64,000 nucleotides of DNA from Caballeronia turbans (GCA_001544655.2 FCOD02000030.1:1-64000), one strand, 5' to 3'; shown: positions 33,675 to 41,971, counted from the stretch's first letter. Made by a program: numbers and translations. Notes: a model not told the origin generated them from the sequence alone.

Positions 33675-34115
33675 ATGTACCGGAACATCATGGTCGCACT
33701 CGACGGAAGCGAACCGTCGCAACGTGCATTGGACGAAGCGATCCGTTGTGGAAAGGGCTCGCAAGCGCGAGTGCGCGCAGTTTTCGTCGCGGATGCGGCG
33801 GCGCTGTCGTCATATCCGGTGCGTCATCGCAACGAGGTGTTCAGCAACGCGCGCCGCATGCTCGACGGCGCGCGGGAGCGCGTTCAGGCGGCCGGTCTCG
33901 AATGCGAGACACAACTGCTGGAAACCGAAAACACAACGGACACGGTTGCGCGATGCCTTCAGCGCTTCGCGACGCAAACGCAAGTCGACATGGTTGTCAT
34001 GGGCACGCACGGCCACACCGGTATTCGGCGGCTGGTCCTCGGCAGCGTCGCCGAAGCATTCTTGCGACATTCGACTTGTCCGGTGCTTTTGATCCGATCA
34101 CTCGCTCAGGCGTGA
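33675..34115 (+). CDS. Universal stress protein UspA-type, single domain
   Basis: 146 aa, the canonical length. MYRNIMVALDGSEPSQRALD opens it and VVMGTHGHTGIRRLVLGSVAEAFL carries the full ATP-binding motif G-x2-G-x9-G-S, followed by CPVLLIR. Unlike the two-domain proteins here, its nucleotide site is intact. It is second in the operon driven by the FNR box at 33045. Confidence 0.93.
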   Translation: MYRNIMVALDGSEPSQRALDEAIRCGKGSQARVRAVFVADAAALSSYPVRHRNEVFSNARRMLDGARERVQAAGLECETQLLETENTTDTVARCLQRFATQTQVDMVVMGTHGHTGIRRLVLGSVAEAFLRHSTCPVLLIRSLAQA

Positions 34116-34224
34116 CGCAACGCTTGCTGAGACCCTGCTGGGCTACGGGATGCTGTCGCTCACGTTTGCGAGTATCGATGACAGGCCGGCATCGTCGATG
34201 AAAAGCTTTGATGCGGAGCACGAA

Positions 34225-34695
34225 ATGAGGAAGCAGTGCATGGGGACAGTATTGCTTCTGGGACTGGCGGCTTGCGCATCCGATGCACGCTGGAACCAGT
34301 TTCGGCAGACCGAGCCCACCCTCGTGGAGGCGCGAGAGTTTGCAACGATCGACTGCTCGGGAAGCGACGAATGTGCGCAACGTTGGGACCGCACGCGCCA
34401 GTACGTCGCGCGCTATTCAGCCACTCGCATACGTCATGCGGATGCGGCTGCGATCGAAACGGGCCGGCCGCTCGAAGCCGGCGTGGTGTATCTGTGGGCT
34501 ACGCGTACGCCGGCGGCACCGGGCAGCGGGCGCGCGCGCATCAGCTTGAAAGGCATGTGCCGCGGCATGTATGGCATGGACGGCGGCCCCGGCTGGCTCT
34601 ACGCGCAATGCGCCAGTCAGATTCGCAGCATCGAGATGAATTTCCGGGGCTTCGTCCTGGCGCCGGCTGAAGGCTGCGCGGACGATGCTGCGTGA
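34225..34695 (+). CDS. Small lipoprotein of unknown function
   Basis: 156 aa from the ATG at 34225 (GGAG at about 34215). MRKQCMGTVLLLGLAACASD has a basic start and a LAAC lipobox, so it should be anchored to a membrane. The mature part has six Cys and ends with MYGMDGGPGWLYAQCASQIR, then SIEMNFRGF. I do not recognise the family. It lies 109 bp after the USP gene on the same strand and may be part of the same transcript. Confidence 0.66.
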   Translation: MRKQCMGTVLLLGLAACASDARWNQFRQTEPTLVEAREFATIDCSGSDECAQRWDRTRQYVARYSATRIRHADAAAIETGRPLEAGVVYLWATRTPAAPGSGRARISLKGMCRGMYGMDGGPGWLYAQCASQIRSIEMNFRGFVLAPAEGCADDAA

Positions 34696-34706
34696 TCGAG
34701 CATCAC

Positions 34707-34720
34707 TTGACATGAGTCAA
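34707..34720 (+). promoter_or_regulatory. FNR-type box TTGACATGAGTCAA
   Basis: TTGAC-ATGA-GTCAA, exact inverted arms. Centred at 34713.5, it predicts a start near 34755, about 75 bases before the HPF-like gene at 34829. Confidence 0.7.
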
Positions 34721-34828
34721 TTCGGTTACGCATTGAAAGCGGACGATGAGTGGACGTCGCAACGTGCGAAGAACGCCGGATTCATCAGCAAAACCGGCAA
34801 GGACAAAGTTCGGTGGGGGAGGAAGATC

Positions 34829-35137
34829 ATGGGGCTCGGCATGCAAATCGCCTATCAGGGCTTTGTCGGTAGTAACGACGTCGAACGCGCGGCCGGTGTC
34901 GAACTCGTGCGACTCGAGCGCGCCGCGAAAGACATCGCGAACTGCCATCTGACGATCGAAGCGTATCGGGATCAGTCTGGAGACCGCCGCTATGATGCGC
35001 GGCTCGATCTCGTGACGCGTGATTTCGATCTTATTCCAGTTGAACACGCCTCGGACCTGGATGTCGGCGCGGCGATTCATCAGGCATTCGACAACGCGAT
35101 GCGCTGTCTTCAACACATGCGCTTTTCGTCGAACTGA
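34829..35137 (+). CDS. HPF/RaiA-like ribosome-associated protein
   Basis: 102 aa from the ATG at 34829, with GGGGAGG ideally spaced; a longer frame upstream runs over the FNR box and is not coding-like. The layout beta-alpha-beta-beta-beta-alpha is visible: MQIAYQGFVGSNDVERAAGV, ELVRLERAAKDIANCHLTIE, YDARLDLVTRDFDLIPVEHA, then AIHQAFDNAMRCLQ, resembling the S30EA/HPF family. This class binds the 30S decoding region and silences ribosomes in stationary or oxygen-starved cells. The match is by pattern and not by strict motif, so assignment is moderate. Under an FNR box, which agrees with such a role. Confidence 0.68.
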   Translation: MGLGMQIAYQGFVGSNDVERAAGVELVRLERAAKDIANCHLTIEAYRDQSGDRRYDARLDLVTRDFDLIPVEHASDLDVGAAIHQAFDNAMRCLQHMRFSSN

Positions 35138-35147
35138 GGCGTTCGGC

Positions 35148-35600
35148 TCACGTTGCGAATGGGCCGGGACCGCGTGTCTGTGCGCTTCCTTCACCCAGGA
35201 CGTCGGGCTCGTCGGAAAAGATCTCGTGTTCAGCAAGCGTAGTTTCGCTGTCGACGCACTGGATGTGCCAATACCCTGCGTTCGGGGCACGAGGCGCGTT
35301 TGAGTCGCCGCAGGCAAAGACTACGGCTCGTCCGCGCTCGCACGTCACAAGTTCCGCGGTGCCGGACACTACTTGCCGCGCCGCGAGCACCAGGCCCTCG
35401 AGCATGGCGACAGGAGCAGAAACGTCGGGACCGCGCAGCAGGGTGCCGCCCGGCGTGAGTTCCCACGTTCCCCATGATGGCAGCTCGATGCGGTCATGCG
35501 CTTCCCGCGACCAGCGTCCGCGTTCCTTATCGAGCCATAGCACCGCAAACGCCGATTCGGCTTCTCGATTAAAAGCGTCGAGCTTGATGGTGATTCGCAT
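35148..35600 (-). CDS. Uncharacterised protein of the low-oxygen island
   Basis: 150 aa from the ATG at 35600 (AGGAGA 9 bases before). No signal peptide or membrane segment. RITIKLDAFNREAESAFAVL, then WLDKERGRWSREAHDRIELPSWGTWELTPGGTLLRG, suggests a small beta-rich protein. I do not recognise it. It is 20 bp from the cytochrome c gene stop and on the same strand, so it is probably the second gene of that operon, controlled by the FNR box at 36063. It converges with the HPF-like gene 10 bp away. Confidence 0.62.
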   Translation of the reverse strand: MRITIKLDAFNREAESAFAVLWLDKERGRWSREAHDRIELPSWGTWELTPGGTLLRGPDVSAPVAMLEGLVLAARQVVSGTAELVTCERGRAVVFACGDSNAPRAPNAGYWHIQCVDSETTLAEHEIFSDEPDVLGEGSAQTRGPGPFAT

Positions 35601-35620
35601 AACGGTCTCCTGCGAAGTGG

Positions 35621-36007
35621 TCAATGACGCAATACCCACTCGACTAACGTATGGGCGTCTTCAGGCGAGAGCGGGCCGCCACGCTCCGCGGGCGAGGGCA
35701 TGGCCATGTTTCCCCAATGCGCACGACCGCCGACGCGCAGTTTGTGTTCGAGCATGATGTGCGCGCGTGGGTCGTCGCGGTAGCGGTTGGCGATCTCCTG
35801 AAACGATGGAGCGAGGAAAGGCGCATCGTTGGTGTGGCAGAACATGCAATGCTGCTGGTCGATGAGTGCGCTCGGTTCGGGCTGGGCGAGCGCGCGCGAT
35901 GCGATGAGCAGCAGTGCGGCAAGAAGCGCACCCAGTGCGACATGTCGGGCGTGAACGCGCGGGCCATCGGATCGCGCGCGATGACCGAGAAAGCGGTGAG
36001 TGTGCAT
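35621..36007 (-). CDS. Small c-type cytochrome
   Basis: 128 aa. A signal peptide (HVALGALLAALLLIASRALA) precedes a single class I cytochrome domain. CMFCH (54-58) attaches haem; NMAMPSP supplies the axial Met (near 102). PLSPEDAHTLVEWVLRH is the typical final helix. Periplasmic electron carrier, c551/c552 type, about 87 residues after cleavage. A near-twin lies at 44017. An FNR box is 56 bp upstream of the start. Confidence 0.88.
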   Translation of the reverse strand: MHTHRFLGHRARSDGPRVHARHVALGALLAALLLIASRALAQPEPSALIDQQHCMFCHTNDAPFLAPSFQEIANRYRDDPRAHIMLEHKLRVGGRAHWGNMAMPSPAERGGPLSPEDAHTLVEWVLRH

Positions 36008-36062
36008 GATCGGTGAGAGAAGTGTTCACACATTGATCATGCGGGTGCTTCTCTCGCGGGCG

Positions 36063-36076
36063 TTGATCTGAGTCAA
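36063..36076. promoter_or_regulatory. FNR-type box TTGATCTGAGTCAA between divergent genes
   Basis: TTGAT-CTGA-GTCAA. It stands between the cytochrome gene (minus, start 36007) and the DUF1488 gene (plus, start 36144). Distances predict transcription starts near 36028 and 36111, so one box can serve both directions. Confidence 0.7.
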
Positions 36077-36143
36077 CGCCGGTCATGGGTCGAACGCAAA
36101 CACTGAGTGGTGTACGAGCCGACATCCGCGAGGAAGCGCGATC

Positions 36144-36461
36144 ATGAACATCAGCTTTCCAATCCAGGCGCCCGCGTATCTCGGCGATGAGCCCGCGCTC
36201 ATGTTCTGGGCGCTCGTGGACGACACGCGCATTGAATGCACCATATCGGCGGAAGCGCTCCAGGATCATTTCGGCGCAGCGTCCTCGCGCGAGGACGACC
36301 TCCAACGCGCGTTCGAGATGAACCGCGCCGTCATAGAAGGGGCAGCAGAACAATTGCTGACCAGCGTCGGCTGCAGACCGGTCGTGCTTCGCAGCGGATA
36401 CTTCCGGTTCAGCAGTGGAGGCGCTGCTGCGGGCACGCATCGGACGCGCCCGGTCAGGTGA
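36144..36461 (+). CDS. DUF1488-type small protein
   Basis: 105 aa. MFWALVDDTRIECTISAEAL, then QDHFGAASSREDDLQRAFEMNRAVIEGAAEQLL matches the DUF1488 pattern: a beta-hairpin in which a Cys follows the VDD turn, an ALxxHFGA motif, and a final helical segment. Function is unknown; these proteins are common in stress and motility islands of Burkholderia. The C-terminal 20 residues are low-complexity (GGAAAGTHRTRPVR) and the gene converges with the Crp/Fnr gene, 54 bp away. Confidence 0.72.
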   Translation: MNISFPIQAPAYLGDEPALMFWALVDDTRIECTISAEALQDHFGAASSREDDLQRAFEMNRAVIEGAAEQLLTSVGCRPVVLRSGYFRFSSGGAAAGTHRTRPVR

Positions 36462-36515
36462 CGGTTTCAGTGTGCGGCCGACATTCCGCCAGGCGTGCAG
36501 ACACAGATCCGCCGC

Positions 36516-37295
36516 TCACACCCTTTCGAGCCCTGCCTGATCCAGTATCCGCACTTCCTTGCCGCGCGCATCGACCACGCCGGCCTTTTGCAGTTTGGAG
36601 AACATGCGGCTCACCGTCTCCAGCTTGAGGCCCAGATAGCTGCCGATCTCCTCGCGTGTCATGCGCAACAGAAACTGTGCGGGGGAATAGCCTCGCGCCT
36701 TCATGCGCGTCGAGATGTTGAGCAGGAAAGCCGCGACGCGTTGCTCGGCCGTCATCGTGCCGAGGAGCATCATGAGGTTGGATTCGCGCACGATCTCGCT
36801 GCTCATCAGTCGATGCACGTGATGCTGGATCGTCTTGACCTCGCGGCAAAGCAGTTCGAGCAAGTCGAAGGGGATGATGCAGACGACGCTGTCTTCGAGC
36901 GCGATCGCGTCGCACCCGTGGTGATCCGAGCTGACTCCGTCGAGCCCGAGCGCGTCGCCTGCCAGGTGAAAGCCCGTGACTTGCTCGTTGCCGTCACGAT
37001 GCATGACGACGGTTTTGAAGCAGCCGCTACGCACGGCGTAGACGCTCTGAAAGGCATCCCCGGATCGATAGAGCGTCTCACCGCGCCGCACGGTCCGGGT
37101 CGAGCAGATGATCGCGTCGAGCCGCTCGTATTCATCCGACGAGAGACCGCTCGGCATACACACGTGCTGCATCGAGCAGGTCGAACAGCGCGCACCCTTG
37201 CGTGTTTCCGAGCTATCCGCGATCTGGAAAGTGCGGCGCGGGACCGGCGCTTCGGATTGTCGGAGGATGGATCGGCCTTCGCTCACTGGGAACAT
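36516..37295 (-). CDS. fnr: FNR-type oxygen-sensing transcriptional regulator
   Basis: 259 aa. Four cysteines are placed as in E. coli FNR: C37-x2-C40-x5-C46 near the N-terminus and C139 in LEDSVVCIIPF, 93 residues after C46, the same gap as there. Together they should bind an oxygen-labile [4Fe-4S] cluster. The recognition helix EEIGSYLGLKLETVSRMFSK has the E..SR motif that reads TTGAT half sites. So it is expected to bind the boxes in this island, activating when oxygen falls. No FNR-type box is visible in front of it, so it may not be autoregulated. It is upstream of the two-component pair on the same strand but 189 bp away. Confidence 0.9.
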   Translation of the reverse strand: MFPVSEGRSILRQSEAPVPRRTFQIADSSETRKGARCSTCSMQHVCMPSGLSSDEYERLDAIICSTRTVRRGETLYRSGDAFQSVYAVRSGCFKTVVMHRDGNEQVTGFHLAGDALGLDGVSSDHHGCDAIALEDSVVCIIPFDLLELLCREVKTIQHHVHRLMSSEIVRESNLMMLLGTMTAEQRVAAFLLNISTRMKARGYSPAQFLLRMTREEIGSYLGLKLETVSRMFSKLQKAGVVDARGKEVRILDQAGLERV

Positions 37296-37484
37296 GGTGT
37301 GTCTCCTGTCGAACCGGGGTTCGCGCGCGCGAGGCGGATGCCGGGGAAGTCGGCGTCTCGATGCGCGGCGGATGATTCCATGCGTCGAATTATTGGCCGC
37401 GCTGTCTCGAAATTAAATCGGCGGCGGCGGAAAGTTCGGTAGGGATTTCGGCAGGCGTGTAGGGAAATCCTGACGAGCGAACGC

Positions 37485-38138
37485 TTACGCGTCGTCGTTA
37501 TCGTCGTCGAAAAGCTTGTGGCGCACGGCATAGCGCACGAGGGCGGCCTCGTGCGGCATCTGCATTTTCTCGAGAATGCGCGCCTTGTATGTGCTGATGG
37601 TCTTCGCGCTCACGGACAGCGCCTCGCCGATCTGGTTGATGGACTCGCCCGCGCAAAGCCGCTGAAACACCTCGAACTCCCGGTCCGACAAGCGTTGATG
37701 GGGCAGCGCGTCGGCAGGCTCGGTCAGGCTTTGCGCGAGGCGCTCGGCCATCGAGAGGCTCACGTACACGCCGCCCGCGGCGACCTTGGTGACGGCAGCC
37801 AGTAATTCCGCGCTCGCGCTTTCCTTCGTCAGATACCCCGACGCACCGCCCTTGAATGCCCGGGCGGCGTATTGCTGTTCGGCATGCATGGTGAGTACGA
37901 GAATGCGTAGCGCGGGCCTTTCATCCTTGATCTGCTTGAGGAGGTCGATGCCGCTGCGGCCCGGCATGGACAGATCGAGCACCAGCACCTGCGCCGGCGT
38001 CGAGCGCACCAGCGCGAGTGTGCTCGCCGCGTCGCAGGCTTCACCGGCCACCTCGAAACCACTCGCGTTGCCGAGAATGTGGCGCAGGCCGTCGCGCACC
38101 ATCGCGTGATCGTCCGCAATCAGCACTCTTGTAGTCAT
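37485..38138 (-). CDS. NarL/LuxR-type response regulator
   Basis: 217 aa from the ATG at 38138, overlapping the kinase stop by 4 bp. Receiver domain with D55 as acceptor (VLVLDLSMPG), acidic DD at 9-10 and the K in LTKESASAE. The LuxR-type HTH is LSDREFEVFQRLCAGESINQ, then IGEALSVSAKTISTYKARILEKM, in the last 65 residues. Partner of the kinase at 38135 by overlap. With an FNR and a PAS-bearing kinase, it gives the island a second oxygen/redox input, resembling the RoxRS/FixLJ-type arrangement. Confidence 0.92.
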   Translation of the reverse strand: MTTRVLIADDHAMVRDGLRHILGNASGFEVAGEACDAASTLALVRSTPAQVLVLDLSMPGRSGIDLLKQIKDERPALRILVLTMHAEQQYAARAFKGGASGYLTKESASAELLAAVTKVAAGGVYVSLSMAERLAQSLTEPADALPHQRLSDREFEVFQRLCAGESINQIGEALSVSAKTISTYKARILEKMQMPHEAALVRYAVRHKLFDDDNDDA

Positions 38139-39493
38139 GGTTGCGATTCCCTCTCCGCCACCGCTTCGCGTGGCAGGACGACTGTCAGCACGAAGCCGCA
38201 CTCGGGCGTCGAATCGATGAACACGCGCCCGCCCAGTGCATGCGCGCGTTCACGCACCCCGATCAAGCCGAACGATTTGCCGTTCGCGGCCGGCAAGGAC
38301 GAGGCGCCGATGCCGTCGTCGCCCACGCGCAGCACGCAGTTGGCAGCATCGGCGTTGAGCGACACTTCGACGCGGCTCGCGCGGGCGTGTCGCACGATAT
38401 TCGCAAACGCCTCCTCGATGATACGGAAGACCGCGGTTGCGGCATCCGCGTTGAACGCGAGATCGCCGGTATCGAGATTGTGCCTCACGTCGATGCCGTG
38501 GCGCCGGATGAAATCATCGACAAGCCAGTCGATGGCAGCCGATAACCCCAGGTCGTCCAGCATGACGGGCCGCTGATCCGATGCGATGCGTCTGAGCGAG
38601 GCGATGTTGCGGTCGATAAGCCCAACCATGTGCTGAAACTGAGCGGCAACGTCTTCATTCAGCAGTGTGTGCGCGCCAAGCTGTGCGTGCAGCGCGAATA
38701 TATTCATTTTGAGCGCGCTCAGCGTTTGCCCGAGATCATCGTGCAAGTCGCGTGCGACGCGGCTCTTTTCCTGCTCGCGTACTTGCTGGAGATTGGCCGA
38801 GAGCGCGCGCAATTCTTCGCGCGAACGCTGAAGCTCGGCCTCGGCCTTCACGCGCTCGGTGACATCGCGAAGAATCACGGTGAACAGCTTGCCGTCGTCA
38901 TCTTCGACCTGCGATATCGATGCCTCGATGGGAAACTCCTCGCCGTCGGCGCGCAGGCCGTATAGCACGCGCTGCGGGCCCATCTGACGATCCGATACCC
39001 CCGTGCTTCCGAAGTGCCGGACCTGGTGCTCATGCGCCGACCGGTAACGCTCGGGGATGAAGCGCGACAGCGGCCCGCCGATCGCGTCGCTCGCCGCGCA
39101 CCGGAACACGCGTTCGGCCATGGGATTGAACAGGACAATACGTTGCGTCGAATCGACTGTGATGATGGCGTCCGTCGTAGACCGGATGATGCCGTCGAGC
39201 CGCGTGTGGCTCACGGTTGTCGAACCGGCGCTCGCCCGCCTGACGCGTTGCGTGGAAAGTAGAAGGATGGCGCTCGCAAGCAGCAGGGCGCAGATCGCGG
39301 CGGCCGCCAGCAGCCACGCCCGTGCTGCGACAGACAGCGTACAAATCGAAGGCAGGTATTGAACGCCGATCCAGCACACGCCGAAGAGTGTCGCTCCCGC
39401 CAGCAGTGCTTGCCCGGTTGCTTCGCGCGACGAGGCTCGTCGAACGTGCTGGCCGTTCGCTTGCGCGGGACTTCGACCTTCGTTTTCGCTCAT
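38135..39493 (-). CDS. PAS-domain sensor histidine kinase (NarX/FixL-like)
   Basis: 452 aa. Two membrane helices (28-48, 58-80), then a PAS domain (about 98-215) that includes FNPMAERVFRC and GLRADGEEFPIEASIS, a coiled-coil linker (217-245), a HisKA_3 dimerisation domain with the phosphorylated H251 in VARDLHDDLGQT, and an HATPase domain (NIVRHARASRVEV, GDDGIGASSL, GVRERAHALGGRV). The PAS HEHQVRHFGSTG stretch holds two His (H156, H160) that in FixL-like PAS domains include the haem ligand. Haem binding is not certain. It is coupled to the response regulator by a 4-bp overlap. Confidence 0.9.
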   Translation of the reverse strand: MSENEGRSPAQANGQHVRRASSREATGQALLAGATLFGVCWIGVQYLPSICTLSVAARAWLLAAAAICALLLASAILLLSTQRVRRASAGSTTVSHTRLDGIIRSTTDAIITVDSTQRIVLFNPMAERVFRCAASDAIGGPLSRFIPERYRSAHEHQVRHFGSTGVSDRQMGPQRVLYGLRADGEEFPIEASISQVEDDDGKLFTVILRDVTERVKAEAELQRSREELRALSANLQQVREQEKSRVARDLHDDLGQTLSALKMNIFALHAQLGAHTLLNEDVAAQFQHMVGLIDRNIASLRRIASDQRPVMLDDLGLSAAIDWLVDDFIRRHGIDVRHNLDTGDLAFNADAATAVFRIIEEAFANIVRHARASRVEVSLNADAANCVLRVGDDGIGASSLPAANGKSFGLIGVRERAHALGGRVFIDSTPECGFVLTVVLPREAVAERESQP

Positions 39494-39583
39494 ACGCTTC
39501 GGCGGTCCGTGCTTGCGTGTCGTGAAGCTGCGCAGTAAGGGAAGTGCGAATTAATTATAGGGTCGACGCGCGCGCCGCCGGGA

Positions 39584-40081
39584 TCAGTCGGCAGTTTCTG
39601 CGGTTTGCTCCCGGCGTTGCGCGTCCTCTTCGGCCTCGCGTCCCGGCACGAGCATCACGGGACAATGTGCAATTCGCATGAAACGCTCGGCGACGCTGCC
39701 CAGCACCAGGCGCCGCCAGCCGCGCCGGCCATGCGTACCCATGACGACGAGGTCGGCGCCGAAATCCTCGGCACAGCGCAGGATGCGTTCCGCGATGTCA
39801 TCGCCGGTCAGCTCGACTTCGCTGATGCGCGGCGTGCCTTTCACGCCTTCGCGCACCATGCGCTCGACGGCTTGCGCGCCGAGGCGCCGGCCCTCTTCGA
39901 GAAGCGCTTCGCGCATGTCGGGATAGAAGGTAGCGGCGGCGTCATACGCGATCGGCTGCAAATCGACGACATAGAGCGGCTGCAGCTCGGCGCCGTTCGC
40001 TCGCGCGATTTTGATGGCTTCATCGAAGGCGTGCGCGGAAGTGACGCTACCGTCGATCGGCGCGAGTATGCGGGTGTACAT
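39584..40081 (-). CDS. Universal stress protein UspA-type, single domain
   Basis: 165 aa. MYTRILAPIDGSVTSAHAFD opens it and VVMGTHGRRGWRRLVLGSVAERFM carries the intact G-x2-G-x9-G-S nucleotide motif, then CPVMLVPG. The tail beyond residue 150 is acidic/glutamine-rich (REAEEDAQRREQTAETAD). The FNR box at 40272 and the USP remnant at 40115 lie upstream on its strand, so it may be the surviving second gene of a former pair. It is 91 bp from the kinase start on the same strand. Confidence 0.92.
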   Translation of the reverse strand: MYTRILAPIDGSVTSAHAFDEAIKIARANGAELQPLYVVDLQPIAYDAAATFYPDMREALLEEGRRLGAQAVERMVREGVKGTPRISEVELTGDDIAERILRCAEDFGADLVVMGTHGRRGWRRLVLGSVAERFMRIAHCPVMLVPGREAEEDAQRREQTAETAD

Positions 40082-40114
40082 GGGGGGCTCCTCGAAAGGT
40101 GAAAGAGGTGCGGT

Positions 40115-40204
40115 TCAGTGGGACATGAGCACGGGTATCGTCATCGCGCAGCACCGTCCGGTGTCCTTCCAGAGGACCACTTCCTGCTCGTCGGTTCGAT
40201 CCGG
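40115..40204 (-). pseudogene. Universal stress protein C-terminal remnant
   Basis: Reading the minus strand to a TGA at 40115 gives EQEVVLWKDTGRCCAMTIPV, then LMSH. It aligns end to end with the C-terminus of the USP at 32062 (WQELVLGGATRTFLASMTVP, then VLMSH) with one residue missing. No start or upstream USP domain remains. This is the tail of a lost USP gene, with an FNR box still at 40272, 70-150 bp ahead of it on the same strand. Confidence 0.72.
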
Positions 40205-40271
40205 TTGCCGGCGCTTCCGCTGCGCGCTGGCCTGCATGGGGAGATTCTGCGGATCGTGGAGCAGATCTCCG

Positions 40272-40285
40272 TTGACTCAAATCAA
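40272..40285. promoter_or_regulatory. FNR-type box TTGACTCAAATCAA
   Basis: TTGAC-TCAA-ATCAA. On the minus strand it would drive the lost USP copy and then the gene at 40081; on the plus strand it predicts a start near 40320, 160 bases before the small gene at 40480. Which is used is unclear. The 40082-40479 spacer holds only this box and the USP remnant. Confidence 0.65.
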
Positions 40286-40479
40286 ACGATGGCATCGCGA
40301 AAACAGATGCGTCATTCATTGACCTGGCTCAAGGCCGCGCTGCGCGCTGCGCTTAGCATCGGCGTGTCGGGCTCGCTGCAGGCAACGGAATGATTGAAGC
40401 GCCCGATGCTTCTACGCCGGAACGATGAAACGGGCGCGGCATGACAACTGATATTCGCTTTATCCAAGGGAGAACCGCC

Positions 40480-40719
40480 ATGTCGCTCAAGGGATCCATA
40501 GACGATGCCGATTGGACCGTCACCTGCTGCACGGAGCAAACGCCCCGAGGTGTCGAATGTTCGATCAGCGTCGAGCAGCGCAACGTGGAGGGTGGCCGCT
40601 TCATGCATCGCTTCAGGCACGCGAGCACCTTCGATAACGAACGTGAAGCCGTAATTGCCGGGCTGCGCGAAGGCATGGCGTGGATTCGTCTAAAGGCCAC
40701 CCATACGATCAACGTCTAG
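40480..40719 (+). CDS. Small uncharacterised protein
   Basis: 79 aa from the ATG at 40480, with AAGGGAG 8 bases upstream. MSLKGSIDDADWTVTCCTEQ, then TPRGVECSISVEQRNVEGGRFMHRFRH and FDNEREAVIAGLREGMAWIR: three short strands and one amphipathic helix, three Cys. No known family. The helix-ending pattern EAVIAGLREGMAWIRLK is typical of small Burkholderia stress-island proteins near USP genes. Confidence 0.62.
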   Translation: MSLKGSIDDADWTVTCCTEQTPRGVECSISVEQRNVEGGRFMHRFRHASTFDNEREAVIAGLREGMAWIRLKATHTINV

Positions 40720-40903
40720 CCGGATTCGATTCGATGCAGCCAGTGGCCGCTCGGTGGATAACCTCGAATTCAACTGAATGCCTTGCATTGTCGCGCCATT
40801 GGAGGCGCCATCTTTTAGACATGACCGGCTGGGTACGCGCGTCAGGCGAGGGCGATTCGACACGAGTCAATGAAACATGCCGAACGCGATACGCCGCATT
40901 GGC

Positions 40904-40917
40904 TTGATCTGCGTCAG
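40904..40917 (+). promoter_or_regulatory. FNR-type box TTGATCTGCGTCAG
   Basis: TTGAT-CTGC-GTCAG, last base off consensus. Centred at 40910.5, it predicts a start near 40952, about 30 bases before the tandem USP gene at 40984. A degenerate half-site (TCGACACGAGTCAA) is at 40857-40870. Confidence 0.62.
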
Positions 40918-40983
40918 GCGTCGTGTCATAGCGAGCGGTAGGCGGTGCGAATCGAATCCGCGGGCCGCGCCGGGAGGTAAGTT

Positions 40984-41961
40984 ATGGAAGCAGACAAGGA
41001 CACGCCGGCGCGCGCTGGCGGCTTCAGGCGCGTCGTTCTTTGCGTCGATTCCTCCGACGCGTCTCGCTGCGCCGCCGCTTTTGCGCGGCATTTCTTACGG
41101 CCTGACACCCAACTCACGATTGCCGCTGTGGCACTCGACCCGCATCTGCTCGCACCCCACGCGGCGCTCGCCGGGCTTGATTTCGGCGCTGCGCACAAAG
41201 AGCTGGTGGAAGATGCGAAATGCGCGATTGCCGAGTCGAGCAGTGCGCTCGCGGGCGCGACCGCCTCCGTGCGAGCACGGGTGATCGATCTCGCGAAAGA
41301 GGGCGGCGATGTTGCGCATGCGCTCGCAAGAGCCGCACAGGCAGAGCACGCGGATCTCATGATCCTGGGTACCCGGCAACATCACGGTCTCGTGAGGTGG
41401 CTCGATCCGTCCGTGACAGACAGGCTGAGCCAGCTTGCACCTTGCGCGATGATCGCGGTGCCTGCGGGTTACGACGCCGCGCGCGACGCTGGCATTCATC
41501 GGATTCTGTTCGCGGTCGATGGCAGTCCGACGTCGCTCGCGGCGGTGAACCTCGGTGCCGCGCTTGCGACGCCTGACACGCGGATACGTGTGGTCTATGT
41601 CGTCGATCGCGCGGTACGTTACAGCGATTTCGTACCCGTGACCGCGCTCGAGGACGCGTTCGTCAAGGAAGGCGAGTCGGCGATCGCAGCGGCGGCAGGG
41701 CGGCTGGCATCTGCGCCCAACGTCACACGCTCGCACGTGTCGGTCGATCTGATCAGCACGGACATCAGCGCCGACGATGTCTCTCATGCGCTGCTGCGCG
41801 AAGCCGAACGCTGGAACGCCGATCTCATCGTGCTGGGAACGCACGGCAGACGTGGCGTGATGCGAGCGTTCGTTGGCAGCGTCGCCAACCGGGTGGCGAG
41901 CCTCGCGAAGATTCCCTCGATGCTGGTTCGCGACCAGCACGATCGAGTTGCAAGCAGTTGA
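40984..41961 (+). CDS. Tandem universal stress protein, two UspA domains
   Basis: 325 aa; GGGAGG precedes the ATG at 40984. Domain 1 begins RRVVLCVDSSDASRCAAAFA, domain 2 RILFAVDGSPTSLAAVNLGA. The second keeps GTHGRRGVMRAFVGSVANRV, the full nucleotide motif; the first has LGTRQHHGLVRWLDPSVTDR, where HH replaces the expected loop. The gene at 48369 shares this RQHHGLxRW feature and domain order. Both probably belong to one subfamily peculiar to such islands. Confidence 0.92.
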   Translation: MEADKDTPARAGGFRRVVLCVDSSDASRCAAAFARHFLRPDTQLTIAAVALDPHLLAPHAALAGLDFGAAHKELVEDAKCAIAESSSALAGATASVRARVIDLAKEGGDVAHALARAAQAEHADLMILGTRQHHGLVRWLDPSVTDRLSQLAPCAMIAVPAGYDAARDAGIHRILFAVDGSPTSLAAVNLGAALATPDTRIRVVYVVDRAVRYSDFVPVTALEDAFVKEGESAIAAAAGRLASAPNVTRSHVSVDLISTDISADDVSHALLREAERWNADLIVLGTHGRRGVMRAFVGSVANRVASLAKIPSMLVRDQHDRVASS

Positions 41962-41971
41962 TGCATGTCAA
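41958..41971 (+). promoter_or_regulatory. FNR-type box TTGATGCATGTCAA
   Basis: TTGAT-GCAT-GTCAA overlaps the stop codon of the tandem USP gene. Centred at 41964.5, it gives a start near 42006, 80 bases before the CBS-BON gene at 42087. Confidence 0.66.

Noticed and set aside
40118-40393. Plus-strand open frame over the USP remnant
   Set aside because: It is antisense to the recognisable USP C-terminal remnant, crosses the FNR box and has no ribosome site.
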